This document shows positions 60,518 through 64,000 of a DNA stretch of 64,000 nucleotides, piece after piece; the first letter of the stretch is position 1; every line of letters begins with the position of its first letter. The position numbers and the translations under genes are program-made. The notes beneath the pieces were generated by a model. That model was given only the letters and a program-made list of their open reading frames with translations, ran no database searches and was not told the DNA's origin. The DNA comes from Polynucleobacter sp. UK-Kesae-W10 (GTDB lineage: Bacteria; Pseudomonadota; Gammaproteobacteria; Burkholderiales; Burkholderiaceae), in assembly GCF_018881575.1 (NCBI RefSeq), contig NZ_JACVQB010000001.1, positions 110,986 through 174,985 on the forward strand, in the 5' to 3' direction.

Positions 60518-61006
60518 TTATTCGCCAAATAATTTTTGACGGAGTTCGCGACGCTCTTGAGCCTCAAGAGATAAATTGGCTGTAGGCCTTGCAATTAAAC
60601 GGTTTAAGCCGATTGGCTCACCTGTTTCTTCACACCAACCATAGTCGCCTGACTCAATTCGACCCAATGCTTGCTCAACTTTTTTCAACAGCTTGCGCTC
60701 ACGATCGCGTGTACGCAATTCCAATGCGTGCTCTTCTTCAATCGTTGCGCGATCCGCTGGATCGGGAACCAAAATGTTTTCGCGTAAATGCTCTGTAGTT
60801 TCCGAAGCATTTTTGAGAATGTCATCTTTGAGGGTCAATAATTTTTGACGGAAAAAATCTAACTGCGCAGCATTCATGTAGTCCTTATCGGACATCTTGA
60901 GCAATTCTGCCTCAGTCAGTGGAGCACCTTTTGCAGCTTTGGTGCTCGCAGCTTTACTGCTAGCTTTTGCAGCAGTTGCTGGTTTTGTTGCTGTTTTTAC
61001 CGTCAT
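60518..61006 (-). CDS. dksA: RNA polymerase-binding regulator DksA, zinc-finger-degenerate type
   Basis: 162 aa. The coiled-coil tip motif DxxDxA is at residues 82-87 (DPADRA). In place of the four zinc cysteines it has Cys125, Thr128, Ser146 and Ala149 (WCEETGEPIGLNRLIARPT and LSLEAQERRE), so zinc cannot bind in the usual way. This form is common in betaproteobacteria and alphaproteobacteria. Residues 1-28 are a Lys/Ala-rich extension. It acts with ppGpp on transcription. 100 bp downstream of a COG0523 GTPase. Confidence 0.94.
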   Translation of the reverse strand: MTVKTATKPATAAKASSKAASTKAAKGAPLTEAELLKMSDKDYMNAAQLDFFRQKLLTLKDDILKNASETTEHLRENILVPDPADRATIEEEHALELRTRDRERKLLKKVEQALGRIESGDYGWCEETGEPIGLNRLIARPTANLSLEAQERRELRQKLFGE

Positions 61007-61106
61007 CTCATTCTTTCCTAGATTTGAAGCATTATTGCCTCATTCTGCCAAACTTTTACAGCCTTTATGAATAATGGCCGTGGCGGCGGATTGTACCCGA
61101 ATCTGG

Positions 61107-62168
61107 CTAGGCCAAACATCCCTCAAGCCCAGCCAGTAGGGTGTCTTTGGGCAAATCGATGCCAATAAAGACCATACGGGTTTGCTTGTGCTCAGCGCCC
61201 CATGGACCGGCCAAATCGCTACCCATCATCTGATGAACCCCCTGGAACACCACTTTTCGGTTGCTTCCCTTCACATAGAGCACCCCTTTGTAGCGCAACA
61301 TCTTCTCCCCAAACACCTCCAAAATGCCCCCCAGGAAGTCTTCCAATTTTTTATGGTCAAAGGGTTTATCACTACGGAAAATGAAGGATTGGATGCGGTC
61401 TGTGTGACCAGCGTGCCCATGGTGATGATCGTGACTGTGATCATGGCCGCAAGTGCTGTGGTCATGATCATGTGAATGGTCATGACCACAATGGGCGTGA
61501 TCATGGTCGTCTTGCTCTAAAAAGTGCGGATCAATATCCAACTTGGCATTGAGATTGAAGCCCTTGAGATCCAATACCGCATTCAAGGGCACAACCCCTT
61601 TAGAAATTGCAGTAATCGGCGCCCTAGGATTCATGTGCATTAAGCGCTGGCGCAAAGCCTCTACATCAGCGGGCGATACTAAATCAGTCTTCGTAATAAA
61701 AATTTGATCAGCAAAGCCCACTTGGCGCTGAGCTTCTTCATGTTCGGTGAGCTGCTGTTGGCCATGCTTGGCATCTACTAAAGTGACGACCGCATCTAAG
61801 ACATAGTGATCAGCGACATCATCATCCATGAAAAAAGTTTGTGCTACAGGCCCTGGATTGGCTACCCCAGTGGTTTCAATGACAACGCGATCAAAGCTAA
61901 TCTTTTTATCTTTACGCTGCTCCCAGAGTTCATTTAAAGCCTCTACGAGATCTCCACGAATCGTGCAGCAAATACAGCCGTTGCTCATCTGCACAATATT
62001 TTCTTCATGGTCCTGCACCAAAATATCGTTATCAATATTTTCTTCGCCAAACTCATTCTCAATTACGGCAATTTTTTTGCCATGATCTTCAGTGAGGATG
62101 TGCTTGAGTAAAGTGGTTTTTCCACTTCCCAAAAAGCCCGTCAAAATCGTTACCGGAATTAATGCCAT
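61107..62168 (-). CDS. COG0523 (CobW/YjiA) GTPase with histidine-rich stretch
   Basis: 353 aa. Walker [16 protein letters not shown] at 11-25, metal motif [12 protein letters not shown] with the CxCC cysteines at 65-68, and [13 protein letters not shown] with the switch region. Residues 214-255 contain a run of His-Asp pairs, a probable zinc-binding or buffering segment. The C-terminal CobW domain follows. Such proteins deliver zinc or other metals to partner enzymes. Upstream gap to xerC (69 bp) shows no clear Zur site. Confidence 0.9.
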   Translation of the reverse strand: MALIPVTILTGFLGSGKTTLLKHILTEDHGKKIAVIENEFGEENIDNDILVQDHEENIVQMSNGCICCTIRGDLVEALNELWEQRKDKKISFDRVVIETTGVANPGPVAQTFFMDDDVADHYVLDAVVTLVDAKHGQQQLTEHEEAQRQVGFADQIFITKTDLVSPADVEALRQRLMHMNPRAPITAISKGVVPLNAVLDLKGFNLNAKLDIDPHFLEQDDHDHAHCGHDHSHDHDHSTCGHDHSHDHHHGHAGHTDRIQSFIFRSDKPFDHKKLEDFLGGILEVFGEKMLRYKGVLYVKGSNRKVVFQGVHQMMGSDLAGPWGAEHKQTRMVFIGIDLPKDTLLAGLEGCLA

Positions 62169-62237
62169 GAATGATCCAATCTAAATCTAGCTATTGCAGA
62201 TTCCCAAAAGGGGAAGCCTTCTATATTACCGACTTCC

Positions 62238-63239
62238 TCAGCCTTTACCAGCCTTTGCGCGAGGATGCGCTTTATCGTATGCCTGGGCCAGGTGCTGAAA
62301 ATCCAAAGAGGTATAAATTTGGGTGCTCGCAATGCTGGCATGCCCCAGCATCTCTTGTACGGCCCGCAAATCCTGCGAAGACTGCAAGACATGGCTAGCA
62401 AAGCTGTGGCGCATCATATGGGGATGCACGTGCGTGGGTAAGCCAGCCCGCATGGCCAGAGTACGGAGACGCGCCTGAACAGTGCGCGGGGATAAGCGCT
62501 TGCCAGAGGCAGACAAAAATAAGGCGATAGATTCTGCTTCATATGCAACCCCGTCACGATGCTCGCGCCAAGCCGCCAGAGATTGCATCGCAGGACCGCC
62601 CACTGGCACAGAGCGTCTTTTGCCGCCCTTACCCAGGACCGTTACTTCAGCAGCATCCCAATCTAACCAACCAGCTGACTCCTGTTGACGATCTTTACTC
62701 TGCATGACATCAATTCCCAGTAACTCAGACAGTCGCAAGCCTGAGGAATACAACAAATCAATAATGGCGGCATCCCGAATCGATTCAAAATCTTTTTTCT
62801 CTTGGGCCTCTTTTACCGCCTGATTTACCAAAGAGAGAGCCTGCTCAACAGACAGCGCTTTTGGTAGGGACTTGAGGCGTTTGGGCGCCTTCACGTCATC
62901 GACCGGATTAGCCACAAGGTTGCTAGTCACCTTACCAGCATGCGCATCTCGTCGAGCATCTTTTTCTGTGAGCCAGTCATACCAGCCTCGCCAGGCCGAC
63001 AGCGCCCTAGCAATGCTTCTGGAAGACTTTTCTTTGGAGTGCAAACGCCCCGCCCAACGACGGACATGGCTATTGCTAACTTTTAATAAATCTACTGCGT
63101 CTTCAAGAGCAAAGTTTTGAAGGTCGCTCAGATCCATGCCATAAGCTTTTAGCGTATGGGGCGAGAGTTGACGCAACACATGAAGCTCATGCAAATACTC
63201 TTGCATGAGCGGATGAAGATCAGTCGGCTTTAGCTTCAT
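62238..63239 (-). CDS. xerC: Tyrosine recombinase XerC
   Basis: 333 aa from the ATG at 63239, overlapping DUF484 by 20 bp; the longer frame upstream is antisense-like noise within DUF484. SAM-like N-domain (LHELHVLRQLSPHTLKAYGMDLSDL), then catalytic residues: Arg in YSSGLRLSELLGID, Lys in GKGGKRRSVPVG, HxxR in HMMRHSFASHVL, His in LGHASIASTQ and Tyr in IYTSLDF. Resolves chromosome dimers with XerD. The dif site is not in the window as far as I can see. Confidence 0.95.
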   Translation of the reverse strand: MKLKPTDLHPLMQEYLHELHVLRQLSPHTLKAYGMDLSDLQNFALEDAVDLLKVSNSHVRRWAGRLHSKEKSSRSIARALSAWRGWYDWLTEKDARRDAHAGKVTSNLVANPVDDVKAPKRLKSLPKALSVEQALSLVNQAVKEAQEKKDFESIRDAAIIDLLYSSGLRLSELLGIDVMQSKDRQQESAGWLDWDAAEVTVLGKGGKRRSVPVGGPAMQSLAAWREHRDGVAYEAESIALFLSASGKRLSPRTVQARLRTLAMRAGLPTHVHPHMMRHSFASHVLQSSQDLRAVQEMLGHASIASTQIYTSLDFQHLAQAYDKAHPRAKAGKG

Positions 63240-63894
63240 AAGCCTGGATACGATCCAAAGCTGCAGCAGTAAGTTCAGCAATTTGACGCAAATAGAATGC
63301 GCCCATATCCGCAGTAAAACGGGTTTCGTCTTTACTCGCCAACAGCAGAACTGCTGGTGATTGATTGCCACCAATACTTTTACCCAAAGGTAGGCCGATA
63401 GCCACCATGCTTTGCCATGCTGGATCAATCGTCGTTTGACTGGCTAGCAAATCAACGCTCGCTGCTGCCAACTCTTTTGCAGAGCCGCAGAGCGGCGTAT
63501 CAACCCAAGGGCCAAACGCAGCATTAGGCGCCAACAATTGCGCAGACTCAACCTCAAATACTTCTGCTAAGCCTGCGGTAATGGCAGCTTCAACATCCGA
63601 CTGATTATTGGCTTTCATCAAACGCAACAACCAGGCCACTAAGCTTTGCTGTGTCTTGTCATTGCGGCTACCAAAATGCAGCATCTCACTTAAGCGACGA
63701 TTGAGCTCCTGGTTTTGAGTGCGCAATACCGTCATTTGACGTTCTTGCAAAGAGATGGCGCGATCTTCATGAGGATGCTTGATCCGAATCTCATTAAAGA
63801 GATCGGCGTAACGCTCAAAGAAGCCGGGCGTTGCACGCAACCATTCTGCAACCAATTCTTCTTGCTCAGCCTGCTTTGGATCAATTGCGCTCAT
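63220..63894 (-). CDS. DUF484 (GAF-like) protein
   Basis: 224 aa. N-terminal EELVAEWLRATPGFFERYADLFNEIRIKHPHEDRAISLQERQMTVLR is the family motif, followed by a helical linker, then a GAF-type domain (about 95-215). The gene is classically next to xerC and dapF in proteobacteria (here dapF is elsewhere). Function not established. Confidence 0.9.
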   Translation of the reverse strand: MSAIDPKQAEQEELVAEWLRATPGFFERYADLFNEIRIKHPHEDRAISLQERQMTVLRTQNQELNRRLSEMLHFGSRNDKTQQSLVAWLLRLMKANNQSDVEAAITAGLAEVFEVESAQLLAPNAAFGPWVDTPLCGSAKELAAASVDLLASQTTIDPAWQSMVAIGLPLGKSIGGNQSPAVLLLASKDETRFTADMGAFYLRQIAELTAAALDRIQAYEAKAD

Positions 63895-63920
63895 CTATCT
63901 CTTTCTGTATTACGGATTGG

Positions 63921-64000
63921 TTAACTCAATTTTTTACGAAGCAATTCATTCACCTGACCAGGATTGGCCTTGCCTTGAGAGGCTTTCATAATCTGCCCCA
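63921..64000 (-). CDS. gatB: Aspartyl/glutamyl-tRNA amidotransferase subunit B, C-terminal end only
   Basis: The last 25 codons read GQIMKASQGKANPGQVNELL then RKKLS and a stop, the typical GatB tail. The rest lies beyond the window. GatCAB amidates Glu-tRNA-Gln or Asp-tRNA-Asn. It is co-directional with DUF484, 26 bp upstream of it. Confidence 0.85.
   Translation of the reverse strand, partial: GQIMKASQGKANPGQVNELLRKKLS

Noticed and set aside
61405-61530. Tandem repeat or CRISPR-like array in the His-rich segment of the COG0523 gene
   Set aside because: The repeats are short His-Asp codon runs in frame within a conserved gene; no spacers and no cas genes.
62169-62237. Zur-binding site upstream of the COG0523 gene
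   Set aside because: Only an AT-rich stretch was found; it does not match the dyad consensus well enough to report.

Overview
The window is a 64 kb piece of chromosome from a small-genome, moderate-GC betaproteobacterium. The best guess is Polynucleobacter or a close relative in Burkholderiaceae. This is inferred from gene order and protein character: gshA-gshB-PTS, an outer-membrane Gcw_chp protein with glnK-amtB, ybeD-lipB-lipA, split metH, phaM, and xerC-cobW-dksA. No database search was possible. Genes are packed tightly, with many 1-4 bp and 14-23 bp overlaps. No gap exceeds about 265 bp. I found no tRNA, rRNA, insertion sequence, prophage, plasmid gene or CRISPR array.

Layout. 1-3531 (-): glutathione synthesis (gshA, gshB) running into a sugar-permease-less phosphotransferase chain (EIIA of mannose type, HPr, EI; EI is cut by the window edge). 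3638-6405 (-): nitrogen uptake (outer-membrane protein, glnK, amtB). 6670-6927 (+): ubiK. 6953-11642 (-): lipoate genes (lipA, lipB, DUF493) with a lipoprotein, a hydrolase, a thioredoxin-like ferredoxin and a VanZ-like membrane protein. 11680-13283 (+): birA-coaX. 13301-13789 (-): heptose nucleotidyltransferase. 13883-18700 (+): a translationally coupled five-gene operon (exported glutathione peroxidase, FAD oxidoreductase, DUF1365, cyclopropane-fatty-acid-synthase-like enzyme, SDR) that looks like a membrane-lipid modification and oxidative-stress unit. 18725-21758 (-): dsbA, SPOR protein, argS. 22108-25919 (-): metH in two genes. 25994-30250: phaM, an MBL hydrolase, acuI, a lipoprotein, a flavin reductase and a GST. 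30270-36163 (-): a complete tripartite RND efflux system. 36291-45061: glmS-glmU-ttcA, folB and a pteridine-reductase-like SDR, midA, cca and an NDUFA9-like protein. 45086-51480: slt, a 5-formyl-THF cyclo-ligase, metF, ahcY and metK. 51692-55867: two lipid A acyltransferase-like genes, dapF, pyrE and xth. 55887-63894 (-): ampG, metW, metX, slmA-like, argB, dksA, a COG0523 GTPase, xerC and DUF484. 63921-64000 (-): the 3' end of gatB.

A recurring theme is methionine and one-carbon metabolism. metX/metW (homoserine acylation), metF and split metH (remethylation), metK (SAM) and ahcY (SAH hydrolysis) all lie in the window. ahcY has a convincing SAH riboswitch leader whose downstream hairpins sequester the ribosome binding site. 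metK has its own structured leader that I cannot assign to a known class.

The most interesting items are the ahcY leader architecture, the unassigned metK leader, the lipid-modification operon with an 8-bp-arm inverted repeat in its promoter region, a histone-H1-like lysine tail on GlmU, a 70-residue N-terminal extension on the RND adaptor, and a set of perfect inverted repeats that straddle the stop codons of convergent gene pairs. I did not find an obviously new multi-gene defence or mobile system; this is mostly core genome.
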